Shown here one piece after another: positions 40,127 to 53,200 of a DNA stretch of 64,000 nt. The stretch lies in NCBI GenBank assembly GCA_001466705.2, contig LATX02000188.1, positions 62,001 through 126,000 on the forward strand, written 5' to 3'. The translations under genes and the position numbers were made by a program. The notes under the pieces were generated by a model. The model searched no databases. It was given only the letters and a program-made list of their open reading frames with translations, and was not told where the DNA came from. The DNA is from Moniliophthora roreri (lineage: Eukaryota; Basidiomycota; Agaricomycetes; Agaricales; Marasmiaceae). Numbering within the stretch: the stretch's first letter is position 1; each line of letters begins with the position of its first letter.

Positions 40127-42966
40127 GGATTGAGGCAACCACTGAGGTAGTATATCAAGCTAATGCAGCTTGAGACCATTCAGTCTATGTGCTAATGGGA
40201 TTCTGTCTCCATGTTCCACTTGTTGTAACACCTAAAGTGTTTAAAACACCAGTTCCCTCAGCAGTCTGCCATAAGGCTACAAGTTCAAGACTAGTTTCTT
40301 TCTCCTGCAGCTCAAGCACCTCAATAAACTTTCTGTAACCACAGAATAAGCTAAGGACTAATCTGTCTAAGATAAGACTATTGGAAAACTACTAAAAGAT
40401 AACCTCTAAAAGTCTAACTCAGGTTGTTTAAGCAAGTGTGGATCAACATATTTAGAGTTTCTGTACTTAAAATGTCAACTAAACTCTTAGCTAGGTTGAT
40501 TCTCTCTTATCAAAGCAATCTACTTCAAAGTGTTCACCTCCAGTTTTAAAAGGGTTTACATTCAAACACACAAATACACACACAAGAATACAGTACACAA
40601 AGCACAACATACAAGAGCTACAGTCTCACCAAAAGACTTAGTAGCTGATATAGTCTGACTCTATGGAGTTCAAGACTTCTTTCTACAGTATACAGCATAC
40701 TAGAAAAGATCCTAGACCAGTTTCTACAAAGAGCTTAATTGCAGCCCCAATTCCTTTGTTAAGACTCTAAGTGTGTCACAACCTGATACCTAACACAGGC
40801 CCCACTCTAAAAGCCACCAGAACTTTTGGTGTAAAGTTATCTCTTAGAAAAGTGCCAGGTGCACTAAAGATGTTACTCTTTGTCTTTTATGACACAAGTT
40901 TGTTATCAAATCTCTATCTCTCTGGAGTCACTCAGGATCAATCTCCAGAGCCTGAAGTGAGGAAGCAAAACTAGAATAGCACACAAAGTTATACACCAAA
41001 CAAACTCTTCATGTATTTACAGTTGGAGGAGACAGAGTTACTTGAGTATGTACAAATATCTAGCTGTTCTTATATACTGTCTATGGAATATACCTGCAGG
41101 AAAATATAAATAATGTCTGATAATTCAGGAAATAATAGAGTGACTGAGATGCTAAAAGAAGGAATATTTGAGTGTCACAAAGTCTAGCTACTAGAGTATC
41201 TGACTATATCTGCACAGGTATCTGCTTTTCAGGCATTCTGAACTCTTAGATATTGATTTTTCTCTTTTCTAGGTGGGTGTGGACAGACAGATGAGTCTAT
41301 CTGTTCTGCATTCTCTTTTCCAGCATCTACACAGCTGCAGATGTTTAGGTTTCAAAGGTTCCAAGGCCAGAACACACTGTTCCTGTTCCTGTCTCCTTTA
41401 ATAATTCAGATCTTATCCAGAGCTTCACATTCCTTAGATATCAATTGTATGTCTCATTGTATCTGTATTCAGATAGCTATGCTTGTTCTGAGGTTACATT
41501 ACTCCTTGTTAAGTGATCTTATCTATTTGCACCATGTTAGAACTCTTTGACTCTGATCTGCATATTGAATTCTGATGTCTGATTGTTCTCTAATTGTTTC
41601 TTTCCAGGTTGTCTCTGTTCTGATGTCTTCTCTAGGTACCTCTATACTGTATGACTGCACATTGCACTTTGCAGATGTTATAGAAAAGTAAATAAATCAA
41701 AAAATCCCATTGATAGCACTTTGAGAAAGCTTGGTTAACTAGCCAATGCATTCATATTGATATAGTTAGGTTCTCTACAGGTTTCAGAAGTGATCTGCTT
41801 TGGATCTGATACATAGATAAGTCAGAAAGTACAGCTTAGACACCTCTGTATAGCATATCATATAGCTCTTTGTACTTTCCAAAGTACTATAGCTTCTCTA
41901 AGGCAATAACTAGCAGACTAGGCTCACTCTAGCCCCTATTACCCATTATCTTGTGTCATATCGAAGTGCTCTGATTCAAAAGTAATGTAAACTGAATAAA
42001 ATTGGGTCTTTTCTATGTTTGCCATATTACTAAAAAGTAAAAGATGCCTGTATCACAGAAAAGCAGAAGACAAAGCTGTATCATGAGAAGACAGCACAGC
42101 TGAGCTTACATGTACACTTTAGACATGAAAATAGAAGCATATTACATGTTCACAGAGCAGATGACAGTAGACAGAAAAGGAAGGAACCATGTAGAGTGGC
42201 ATGGAAGTATAATATTTGTTTTACAGAGAGAATTGCAAATGATTAGTATCAGAAGACTGTGCAATCATCTTAGAAAAAGAATAAAAGAGTTTATGGCTAC
42301 AAAGCCTGACTACAATCAGACACTGTGACAGAGAGATTACCAAACACAGCTCAGTTTATATAATATTTAGCACCCGACTCAGTTTTATTTGTATGTGTGA
42401 CAGATATATTAGATTATTTATGTTGTAGGGTATAAAAGGGGACATGTTTTGTAGGTGGAAAGCAGAAGAGATACTGCCCACCAATTACCAGAGTGTATGA
42501 GGTTGTTGATCAGATAGAAGAGCTACTGGCAATCAGTAGTTTTTCAACCACTTCAGGCTCTAGCTTATTTAGTTGTGCAAGAGGCACAGGCTAGTTGAGA
42601 CCTGAGATTGTACTCCAAACTAGAGATCTAAATAAAAGCTAGAAAGAGCTTAGTTTCTAATTTGAGAGGCATGTTTTCTGATAAGAAGATTATTGTATTA
42701 GTTTACCAAGAGGGTAGCTGATGTGCATCAGTATAGCATCAGCAAATCATGCACTTATTGAGCATGTATTATTATCTATTTTAATCTATATTATGTAAAA
42801 TAATGGACCAAAATGATTTTGGTCTATAAGCATAAAAGAAAAAGGAGGAAAATGATTTGAGCAATGAGCATGGGAGAAAATAGAAGAAAATAGAAGATTA
42901 TAAGACTCAATTTTTTTCTGCCTTCTAAAACACAGAGAGAAGGGTCTATATGGTAGATAAGACATA
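40127..42966. other. A+T-rich DNA without supported genes; LTR-like segment at ~42360-42650
   Basis: No frame longer than about 75 codons with coding character. The stretch around 42425-42650 has a TATAAAAGGGG promoter-like box followed by ACTGCCCACCA and CTAGTTGAGACCTGAGATTGTACTCCAAAC. A similar order (TATATAAGGAC, CTGCCCCACCA, CTAGTTGAAATATAAGACTACAATCCAAAC) occurs at 61430-61600, so both may be LTR remnants of one unrecognised element. Confidence 0.4.
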
Positions 42967-43199
42967 TTGGTTAAGGTTCTACTCTTTCTCCTTTCCAGCT
43001 CCTTTTCAATTTGTTTCCCTTTTCATCTACCTGTTTATTTGGCCAATTCATGCTTGAGAGGCATGTCATCATTATCACCTGTATTGATATCAACCTTGCT
43101 CTTTCTTACCCTCTTTTTCACACCTGTTGGCTCTGGCTCCTCTTTTTTGATTAGATTATCATCTATGTCCCTATTGAAAGTTGTTTTACTACTGAGTAG

Positions 43200-45100
43200 C
43201 ACCTTGAATTCTGTATGCATTATCAGAAGCAGTCTATCAATAAGCAGTGGTTCATACCATCTAGAAGTTCTCTGTTGACAAATGCATCAAACATCTCCTG
43301 CTTTCTATTAGCAACTTAGTATATAAGGGCATCTGAGGAATCATCTGCAAGAAGATGGATTACTTTGACAACTTTCTTTTGGGGTTGCTGATAAGCTCAA
43401 CCTCTAATTTGCCTTATGTCCAAGGTTGGTCCTACAAGAGGTTTTAATTTGTAGTGTTTATAAAGCAAGGTTTCAGACTTACCAGAAAGATGACAATATC
43501 TGCAATGGGAAGGTTTAGTCCAACAGAACTGACAGACAGGAGTATGAGGACTCTTGGCTGGTTGTTAGCATGAAATCCTCAATTATTTTCTCCTACTTTG
43601 CTTTTGGAGTCTTTCTGTCAAGAGATAGAGTTGCAACACTGTAAAGTGACATAATCTGAAAGAAAAATGCATCAGTACCTCAATTATATGCATAACTAAA
43701 CAAGAGGCTGATTAGGCTGTGCCCAAGAACTGTCTTTTGGCCAAAAGGCCTTGTTCTCATTTTTGGAACATTGATAATCAAAGATATCAATAGCTTGGCA
43801 TTGGAAGAACTTTTGTATTTTATTGACCCTGTAGTCTGATTGTTATCATTGTGATAATTATGTGTGGAAGCAAAGTAATTGTCTTCTCTCCCAGGAGGTA
43901 TGGTAGTTCCTCTAGAGTCTGATTAGTCAACAAATCTCTTAATGGATGTAACACTCAACTTACAGATAACTAGCAGTGAATCATAAGACTATCTGAGCAA
44001 AAATGACCTGATTCAAAAATGTGACCACAGCTAGTGACTGTACTGTCTTTTTAAGCCTGACCTTGTCAGCAATGATCATTCCTGCACAGTAGTGTGGGCT
44101 TGGGGTACTGGTGAATGTGGTTCTCACAATGGAATGAACTCTACAGAGCTGGTGCCATAATAAAGACAGTGGTAATATATGTAAAGGCAGTGGTGATGAC
44201 ATGAAAAGGTCAGGATCCATCCAAGGATTGGATGTTCCACATTCTGCATGATAGATATTGAACTGTGCAGGGAGTTGGTTGACACTCTGCTAAGGTCTCT
44301 GGCATTATCAATGACTCAAGTTCCATTCCAAATTCACCTGTCTGGACATCTTTGAAATTGATTACCAGATCTGAATGAAGGGACAAAGATGGGCCCATCC
44401 TTCTCTTCCAAACAGAAACAGTAATTATATAATTTGGCCAGCTCTTCCATATCTGCTGGGGTAGCCAACATCTTCAACAACTCCATGGTCTGCTTTAAAT
44501 ACTCTGTAATATAAATGTTTAAGTCTACTTCAGCAGGCATAATTAGATTGAACTTACTTAATGTAGCCACTCTCTTTTTCTGAATTCCCTTTATTCCAGT
44601 AGCCTCCAAAATCTGATAGGGTTGCTTATCATTTCCTCCAATTTACTGATATTGTTTGAGGTCAAGTAGATAACACACATTGTGCTCCATCTCCTGACTA
44701 CTTTTATCACATTCATCACTACCATTTTGGTTGGTTTCCCATGATCAAGTGCTAAAAAATAGAGTCAGTGGTAGAAACAAACATATAGCTATATAAATCC
44801 TAACCTGCAAATGCTTCCATTCTGAAGTTTTCCTAACTTGCCTAAATTACTCTTGATTTTCTTGCAAAAGCAAGCCTAGGTGCACTGCATGAGCTCCTTG
44901 AGTGGTCTCCTCACTTCATCATACACTCTACTATGTTCTCCAAAGAAGTCAGACCTGCTAACTCTGCCCCAATTATGTCAATAGCACTGAGAATATAGTT
45001 ATCAGCTGGAGGCCACCATTCTTCTTTTTTCTTCTCAACATGGATACCTTCCACCTCAGCTTTAGCCTCCCTTTTGGCTTGCTGAACCATAATATTCACA
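43200..45100 (-). pseudogene. SNF2-family ATPase/helicase-like gene, decayed
   Basis: From 45099 downwards: an N-terminal part (MNIMVQQAKREAKAEVEGI), IQKKRVATLSKFNLIMPAE, KDGPIFVPS, MELESLIMPETLAE, then AGMIIADKVRLKKTVQSLAVV (about 44095-44030), where intact proteins have ADEVGLGKT: both Walker A glycines are replaced. The C-terminal lobe follows with SLYSVATLSLD (frame-shifted), QPRVLILLSVSSVGLNLPIAD (motif V, about 43565-43500), AYQQPQKKVVKVIHLLADDSSD (motif VI region, about 43395-43330) and NRKQEMFDAFVNRELL. SNF2 enzymes remodel chromatin with ATP. Frames shift repeatedly and stops are present, so it is dead. It belongs to a mushroom-type SNF2 group, not a recognised orthologue. Boundaries are approximate. 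Confidence 0.7.
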
Positions 45101-46133
45101 GAATGTATACCTGTAGCCTAGAAGGCAGACATGAAAATATTGTGCAGTGCACACTTCTTCCACAAGTCATGGATGAAACTGTTCCAGTATTCTCTGCTGG
45201 AATGTTTTGTGTTTCCACTACAAGTACTACAAGTGGATGCAAACTTTTGCCTCTCATCCTCAGTAGATAAAGCCCTGTACACAGAGAAAAAGAATTTTAT
45301 TGTGTTTGTTTGGTCTTAGGTAAGACTCTTGGGTAGGAGCTTATCATCTTCCAGAAACAGTCCATGCTGAATGCCTGTCAACTCCTGGGGTGTGGCCAAT
45401 TAAAAGAAGCACCTCCTCCACACAAATACAGATTCAGGAAAAGCTTCTGCAGCAGTATAAGAAGGCATTGTTGACACCTCAATATTGTGTGATGTTTGTA
45501 AAGAGAAATCTTCTTGACAAGCAAGAGAAAGCAGCTCAGTTGAGGGAAGAAGACTTTGCAACAACAAGAGGCTGACTACTGATAAGTATTGGAAAATAAT
45601 ATCTGAAGTGTGGAATGGAGTTGATTTAAAGGCACTGGGTGATTTTTTTCAACCTGCTCCTTGATAAACAACAAAATGGTGTTCTGACAATAATGCACTT
45701 AGACTTTGGACTTGAAGGTGAGGTTGCCATGACACCAAAGGGAAATCCTGCTAGCTGAATCCTCAATTGATGTTACAGTAATGAATCAACATCTTCTCAG
45801 ATCATGCCTCAGATGCTAGGTGATAATCCAAATTTAGCTGAAATGTCAGGATCACCCTTACTCCCCACTGGAAGATAACTTTTGGCAAGGTCAAGGTGAG
45901 TTGATAGTCACTTGACAACATTTGGACACTGTCTACAAGTCTTTGTCAAAGCCTTCCATCTGATATATGCACATGTTTTCTACTGATCCTCTGCTTGAAA
46001 ATCTGCTCAGGAGAAGTAAACTAAAATTATAGTAAGTATATGCACCCTCTTGGTATGATTTGCATTCTATACTGTTAAGCAAAGATTAAAACATGTGATA
46101 TCTCTAAGTCTTCTTGATGGGAAATGAACTGAT
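45101..46133 (+). other. Unassigned; short coding-like remnant at 45390-45650
   Basis: 45390-45575 reads LLTPQYCVMFVKRNLLDKQE then AAQLREEDFATTRG; after a frame change LTTDKYWKIISEVWNGVDL follows, and 45660-45755 gives THLDFGLEGEVAMTPKGNP-like text. Composition looks coding but I do not recognise it. The rest of the stretch shows nothing. Confidence 0.35.
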
Positions 46134-46288
46134 TTAATTGTATGGCGCCTTCCCTTTGGTGTGGTCTCCATCAAACTGCAGTGGAAGTGTGAGTTTAGAA
46201 GGTTTAGAGGGACTAGGTTGAGGGATAGAATAGGATGGGCCAAGTGGTGGGGGTGGTGGAGTAGTGGTAGAAGGAGATAGTGGTTGTG
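46134..46288 (-). pseudogene. Family B gag fragment
   Basis: Reads STTTPPPPPLGPSYSIPQP then LTLPLQFDGDHTKGKA, matching the Pro-rich hinge and start of the gag core at about 23790-23690. It is cut on the left after the core start and joined on the right directly to an LTR-B terminus. Confidence 0.75.
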
Positions 46289-47013
46289 TGTAAGAGCAAC
46301 CTCTGGAGGCTATCACACAAGCCTGGCAGTGATATTAACACCAGAATACATAAAAACACAAAAACATCACACCTAGCAGTAGGGGATCCAAAGAGAAAAG
46401 GCTAAAAGAATTCCACTGCCATGGTTACAGTATATATGACAGAGTTATTGGGAGGGTCTTGACTCACATGATCTAAACTACATCATATATGACAATGTCC
46501 CAAGAAGGCATGGGAACTATAACATATCGAAGTACCAGAGCACTAAAATGCATGTCTAAACAGTAGAGGAACATATAACAATGAAGCTATAACATGTAAA
46601 ACATTGCAGCATGTATAATAGAACAGTAAAAGGGTATACAAAGTGAGACTCATAAAGTGCTGCAAATGAGCTAATAAGACTTGCACTAAAAAATGAAGAT
46701 TACACAATAACAGATGGATATAGAGATCTGTGGCATTGGAGATAAGGTTTTCGATAGTGCAAAATGCACTGGAATGCACCATTAAGCCCATGGTCCAACG
46801 GGTAACACGCTACGAACATTTAAAATCCAAAATGCATAACTCGGTGAGTTGAGCACTTTGATGTTCAGCTGAGTATACTGGATGATCTAGAGATGCTATA
46901 AGATAACTGTAGGTGCAGAATCGAAGGAGAATATAAAGAGAATATATGTACAACACTCTGGACACTGTACCTCATCACAACAACTTGTAATAGAGCAACT
47001 AAGTGCACTACTC
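46289..47013 (-). repeat. LTR-B, reverse, with an internal insert and cut 5' end
   Basis: Terminal TGTAAG is at 46289. After CCTGGCAGTG comes the spacer ATATTAACACCAGAATACATAAAAACAC..., then CCTAGCAGTAGGGGATCC resumes with part of the preceding block duplicated. The first ~55 bases of the LTR (beyond AGTGCACTACTCT) are missing at 47013, where forward pol of the same family starts. Confidence 0.85.
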
Positions 47014-48601
47014 TCTCCACCACACAGAATGCCCTGGACATGGTACCATGTTTGTTGGTTTACAAGAAAAGAAGAATGTCCCAAGAAATTATGTGCTTGA
47101 CAAATAAAGAGCTTGAGAGCAACCCTCACCAAACTGAGGAGAGGCAGAATTGGGATCAGATACCAATGATAGTCAAGCAGGAAGACAAGGAATTGTTTGA
47201 GGAACAGGATGACACCATTTGAACAGAATAATCTCTTGACCCAAGGACTGCAAATGAGATCTTGGAAAGATATAGTAAAAAAACATGCACTGGCTGCAAT
47301 CTCATGGGAGCACACTATGTTTGCTGTTACATCTCTTGGGAAGCAGACTGTGTTATTGGGCTATTCATGGCTTGAGAAGCACAACTCAGAGATCAACTGG
47401 CAGACTAAGAAGGTCAAGATGAGTTGCTGCCCACAAGTGTGTACTACTTGTAGAGATGAAGTATGACAGAAGCCAAACTCCACCTTGCTGAGGCTTGCTG
47501 TGCACACAAGTGGAATGCTCAACCATGGCATACCTTCACTGAGGACCTTGACAGTGAAGATTGTGCTCTATTATTAGATGATGAAGATGATTCTGACACT
47601 GATAGAGACCCCAGTGTTGGAGTTGATGCATTGGAAGAAGAAGACTGCATTTTTGCTTGTAATCTTCATCCTACTTCTCCTGCTCACCACATCAATGCTA
47701 CTAGCACTATCTCACAGTGGTTAGCTAAAGCAGCTGCAAAGGACCATCAAGCCAAATCCTCGGTGCATGATAACTTGCCCAAGCAGTTCTGGGAATATGA
47801 GGATGTCTTCTCCAAAGAATCCTTTGATCATCTTCCAGAACATTGGCCATAGGATCATGCAATTGAGTTGATACCCAGTCCTCTGCCTAGTGCAACCAAG
47901 GTGTATCCTCTATTACCTAATGAGCAGGGAGAACTGGACTCCTTTCTCCAGGAAGGACTTGCATCTGGTCATATTTGTCCCTCAAAGTCTCCTATTGGTG
48001 CTCCAGTCTTCTTTGTCAAGAAGAAGGATGGCAAGCTGTGGTTTGTTCAGGATTATTGGCAGCTCAACACCATCACAGTGAAGAACAGGTACCTGTTGCC
48101 TCTGATTGACAAGCTGATCAACCAGCTCACAAGGGCCAAATACTTCACTAAACTGGATGTATCAATGGGGCTTCAACAACATCCACATCAATGGTGATGA
48201 TGAATGGAAAGCGGCATCTTGTACTAACTGCAGTCTATTTGAACCTCTTGTGATGTATTTTGGGCTTACCAACTCTCCAGCCACATTCCAGACTATGATA
48301 AATGACATCCTTCAGGACCTTGTACTGGAAGGTGTTGTTTGTGTCTATCTTGATGACATCCTGATCTTTACCAAGACCAAGAAAGAACATGACTGTGTTG
48401 TGGCTGTTGTCTCGGAATGCCTCCATGAACACAAGCTATATCTTCATATTGAAAAATGCGAGTTCATCAAGGAGCATATTGAGTATCTTGGTGTCATTAT
48501 CTCTCACAACAAGGTTGAGATGGATCTTGTCAAAGTTGCTGGAGTAGCAGAATGGCCAATCCCTACAGAGAAAAGTGAAGTCCAGTTGTTCCTTGGGTCC
48601 A
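47014..48601 (+). pseudogene. Family B protease and reverse transcriptase (B4)
   Basis: 47014-47220 is a decayed gag end with a CPGHGT-like knuckle remnant. The protease end reads HTMFAVTSLGKQTVLLGYSW and EINWQTKKVKMSCCPQVCTTC. A linker rich in Asp (DSEDCALLLDDEDDSD) leads to the [77 protein letters not shown], a frameshift near 48165, FGLTNSPATFQTMINDIL and VYLDDILIFTK (active site near 48340-48372), then CEFIKEHIEYLGVIISHNKV. It stops at 48601, where an LTR-B begins, before the RNase H. One TAG (47850) and frameshifts break it. Confidence 0.87.
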
Positions 48602-49079
48602 TGTAAGGGGAACATCTGTTTTCCTTATTACCTTACTATACTAGAGTAGTGCACTTAGTTGCCCCATTACGAGTTGTTGTGATGAGGTACAGTGTCCAGA
48701 GTGTTGTACATATATTCTCTTTATATTCCCCTTCAATTCTGCACCTACAGTTATCGTATAGCATCTCTAGATCATCCAGTATACTCAGCTGAACATCAAA
48801 GTGCTCAACTCACCGAGTTACGCATTTTCGATTTCAAACGTTCGTAGCGCGTTACCCTGTTTGACCGTGGGATTAATGGTGGATTCCAGTGCATTCTGCA
48901 CTATCGAAAGCCTTATCCCCAACGCTGCAGATCCCTATGTCCATCCGTTATTGCGTAATCTTTATTTTTCAGTGCAAGTCTTATCAGCTCATTTGCAGCA
49001 CTTTGTGAGTTTCACTTTGTATACTCTTTTATTGTTCTACTATACATGCTGCAATGTTTTATATGTTTGAGCTTCATTG
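48602..49079 (+). repeat. LTR-B, 3' part missing
   Basis: Begins TGTAAGGGGAACATCTG inside the RT sequence and follows the family to GTTTTATATGTTTGAGCTTCATTGT at 49079, about 480 of 718 bases. It keeps several CpG sites (GCGCGTTAC, TTTCGATTTC) lost in other copies. Confidence 0.87.
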
Positions 49080-50225
49080 TGCTGGAAGCTTTGGAGATGT
49101 ATGGCTTTGGAATGAGTGTAGGAAAAGGCCTGGAGGGTGCTCAATACAGATTTTTTCTGAATAATTCCTGCCCACAAATGACAGATGCTGATGTGAGTGC
49201 AAGTGGTTTGGGTGCCCCTGTCAATCTCGATCATTTACCAGAGGCATGAGCGCTTCAATTTGAAGGTCCGATTTCTGTGGATATGTAGAGGTTATGTGAC
49301 CCACTAGTAGAGCCAAATTGTTGTGCGATTGGATGGGTTGAGTTGTTATGGATGGTTGTTTCTGTGATAGGACGTTTGGGGATTTTCTCAACCCAATGTT
49401 TGGCAAGCTTTTTGAGAAACACAGCTTTGTCTTCTACTGCAAGCTCTTCCTCTGAAACAATAGGCATGTTTGAAGTGTCAATGTCTGTGTTATTGTTGAT
49501 AAAATCCTCTGTAATCACTTTTGAATGATCACCACTTTGAAGAGTATAGTGTATGTACCCAGGCTTCCTTCCAACTCATCCAAGTACTCCTCTCTGTCAA
49601 TGGCAGCTTCAATGTCAAGAAATACTGACTGTAGAGGAGATTTTAATGATGGAGTACACAGAAATTGTATTAAAAAGAACCATACAGCATGTGCAGGTTG
49701 TGGTCATTATTTTATCACTTGTTTATTGGACTAGCTTTTCTTTGCTAAAAATCTCAAAATTCAACTGTATATGGTATCTACTAGTATTCTAGGACGGGGC
49801 AAAACTTGCCTTGTTGTTGATAATAGTGGTTTGATTTCAAGAGCAGAAAGATTGCATAATTGTTAATCAATCATTGATCAATGCTGCAGAAAATTAGGGC
49901 ACTTGTTATGAGGATAAGCGCCAACATCCATATGTGTTTTCAGCTTTTATCAATTAGACAATGTTCAATGTGTAATTTGTATCCTGTGTATAGTTTGTAT
50001 TGTGTTTATAGTGCTCACTCATGCCTTACATCACTAGAGTATCTTGTGCCATGTCATTTGACAATGGTGGGAAACTCCAGATGACAGGTCTTCTTTTTTT
50101 TTTTTTTTTTTTCTTGTTCTTTTCTTTTGACCACTATAATGCCTGCATTGTGAGTCTTTTTCCCATTCATTTTGATGCCCCAAAATGATCTAAATTTACT
50201 ATAGGTCTTGCCCATTATTGCAAAA
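49080..50225. other. Unassigned region with a T19 run
   Basis: A forward stretch 49080-49249 reads LEALEMYGFGMSVGKGLEG then FFLNNSCPQMTDADVSASGL. A reverse ORF 49518-49255 reads MPIVSEEELAVEDKAVFLKK and HWVEKIPKRPITE. Both look coding-like but are unrecognised. A run of 19 T lies at 50094-50112. Confidence 0.35.
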
Positions 50226-53200
50226 CCACAATCAATGTTTCCTCTTTTGATTCACATATTTCGGGTCACAAGGATGGCACAATTACTCTTGAAATGAATG
50301 TGCATGATTGGGGTATTTATTCAAGTATGCTCATTTGCCAATATCTAGTAACATTGTACACCAATAGATGTAGATATAGTCCTCATCAAGGTCCCTGGAA
50401 CAAAGTGCACCTTTATGTGCCCAGAATGCAACATTGTGTCTCAGCCTGGAGGCATGTACCTCCATATCACAAAGGATCATGTACATACATTTTTTTCCCA
50501 GTACCTAATAGCATTTTCAAGTTGCACTAACAAATCAATAGCTCAAGTACCTGCAAGCTTGTTCTTCAGCTCTGCATAATATGGAGAATGATTCTTTTGA
50601 GTTTGAAACGGCAAAAGAGTCCCAACCTTCTAATAGAGATACAGTTACAGTGTTGACACTCACTATTCCTAATACCCATGCCAGGTCCTTGTCCTATGGT
50701 TTTGGACCTATAGGATATGTGCCATCTGACATTCTCAATGCAGACCAAACCTCTAGGCCAAACAATCCTGGTACCCCTACTGTCATCTCCATCTCTATCA
50801 ATCCACATTCCATTTTTGCACACCACATGAATTCTGAAGAGATTCTTAACTTTATCCATGATTCTATCAAAGCTCTAAGGTCATTGTGTTGCTATAGCAC
50901 GGTCATGAACTATTACAATGTTTCCAGTTTCCATCCAATCACAAATTCATGCTTTGGCACCGACCACTTTCATTACTTTCTGTCTGTTCTCACCCTTGGG
51001 ACAGGCGACAATACCTTTTTTTGTGGAGAATGTTTGGCTCCAAAGCCTACCAGAGATGATAGCCCCAATCACCCCCACCTGCACAGTCACTGCAGCACAG
51101 GTATCAAGGGAAACTGTCAAGCATGGTGGTCTTCAGTTCCATACTTGGTCTGGCAAACATCATTTCTGCATGATGCTGTTTTTACAGCCCTTGGTATACC
51201 TAGTGCCCATTTTGCATGCTTAAACAACTATGCAAAATGGCTTGGATCACGTATAGAGGGAGTAGATGATGGCAGGATTGTCAATTTGACTGCCATCATT
51301 TACACTTACCTCAGGCTGCAAGGAACAAAAGAACTCGAGTTACATGGCATGACACTGTATATAGATGGTAGGTTTAATTTCATTTTATATAAATCTATTG
51401 TTGATTGACTGACGTGCATATATCCAAGATCCTGAGCCACCATTCCTGGAAAGTTAAATGTAGTATAAAATTTGTATCTAGGATTGATTGTTTATATGTG
51501 TTTTTAAATTTCATTATGTTTGCTGGGTTAAGGACATCAAAAACGTATAAAAGGAGCATCTCCAGACATTAAAATAACTAGAGGTTGAGTTATAGGAGGG
51601 CTTGGAATGCTTGATATTGACCAGTTTGATATTAAAAAAAGAACAATTGCTGGTTGGCACTAATGAACAGACAGTGTCTGATTAGTGCTTGTCTGTTTAC
51701 AAGTGCCCATTGGTTCTGCAGTCACTCAAATTGGCAACTGGATCACACAAGCAATTTTTTTCTCTCTTCAACTTGAACCACCACTACCAAATTTTTTATC
51801 ATCATTAGTACTCTACGAATTAGTATACTCTACCATACAAAATGTCATTAGAACTGAGTTTGGCCATTGCTGGGCCCAGCACTCAAAAGTCTGTACCCCA
51901 TTCCCCATCTGAATGGGCTGATATCAGTGACTTCCCTTGGAATACCTTGATTCTGGGTACAAAAACCAGAGAAGAGATAATATCATCGATACCCAAGGAA
52001 TATCATGTGTGATTTCATGATGTAATTAGTATTATTTGTACTTATCTTGCTTCAAGGTTCCTGTCCAAAAGTGGTTTACTTGCCTGGATGGGTGGGCAGA
52101 TGAAGAATTCGGTAATAATAACAAGGATTTGAGGGTTGTTGTTTGATGAGATATTCACGAAAATTCCCAAGGAACAAAGAAGACACTACATGGCATGTTC
52201 CTTTACATGCTCATTGACAAATTACACCTGTTGGGTAATAGAGGTGTGTCATGACCGCAAAGATTGGTAGAACAATCAAGTCTGGATAAGAAAAGGCCCA
52301 TGATTGTGTGTATTCTCTACATATTTGTCATGGATTACTGGTACTAATCGAGTTTGTTTTCATGGTTTTGCATCCCTTGGCAATTGGGAAAAAATCTTGT
52401 TGGATCATGCACAAAAATCAAAAGAGTCACTTCCTGAACTGGACCAATCCAAAGGCCCCTTGACACATTTACTTGTGGAAATTGACAGGAAGAAGAACAT
52501 GGTCAAGTACTTGAACAGCCTGATCTGTCTTGAGATGATAGCTCTCAACTTGAGGATACTGCTTTACATATGTGTATTTTTCAATGGTAGCTATGTTGTA
52601 AAAACTAATCTATCCCTTAGCAACATGATATTCCTCAGGATGTCACTAAGATGAGAAGATTCTTGAAACAGTAAGTGCCATATTTATGCTTATTGCTTTG
52701 ACTGAATTAGTTTTGTATGAAGGAGTGGTGAAAATAACATGGCTGTAGAGTTGGAATCAATGTTCGGCAATTACAATCCGGCATATTGGCATAATGTGCT
52801 GTATACAGCATTGAGTATAAGCCCTCTTATGCTCCTTTCTGGGGCTTCTTTGTGGTCAAGAGGAGTTAGGAGGCATGTGCTCACAAAGGTATTCAATTCA
52901 TTATTGTTTAATGATATTCCCAGGCTAAAGATGGCATAGCTTTGGTTCACTTTTGGGAACAACAAGCCCACTGATCTGTTTGAGGTTGAGAATATGCTGT
53001 GGTCCAAAATTCTCTCTATAGTACATTCAGGGATAGGAGCAGAAGATGCCCTCAAAGCATTTTTAGAGGAAGTCAATGCCAAAAGGCATCTCAAACCTTT
53101 TGATCTGGAAAGCACGAGGTTCTTTGATATGAAAGCACAACCTCAGGCTAAAGTCAAAGAGTTATGTGGACCAACACCTATGCTGAAAATAAGCATACTC

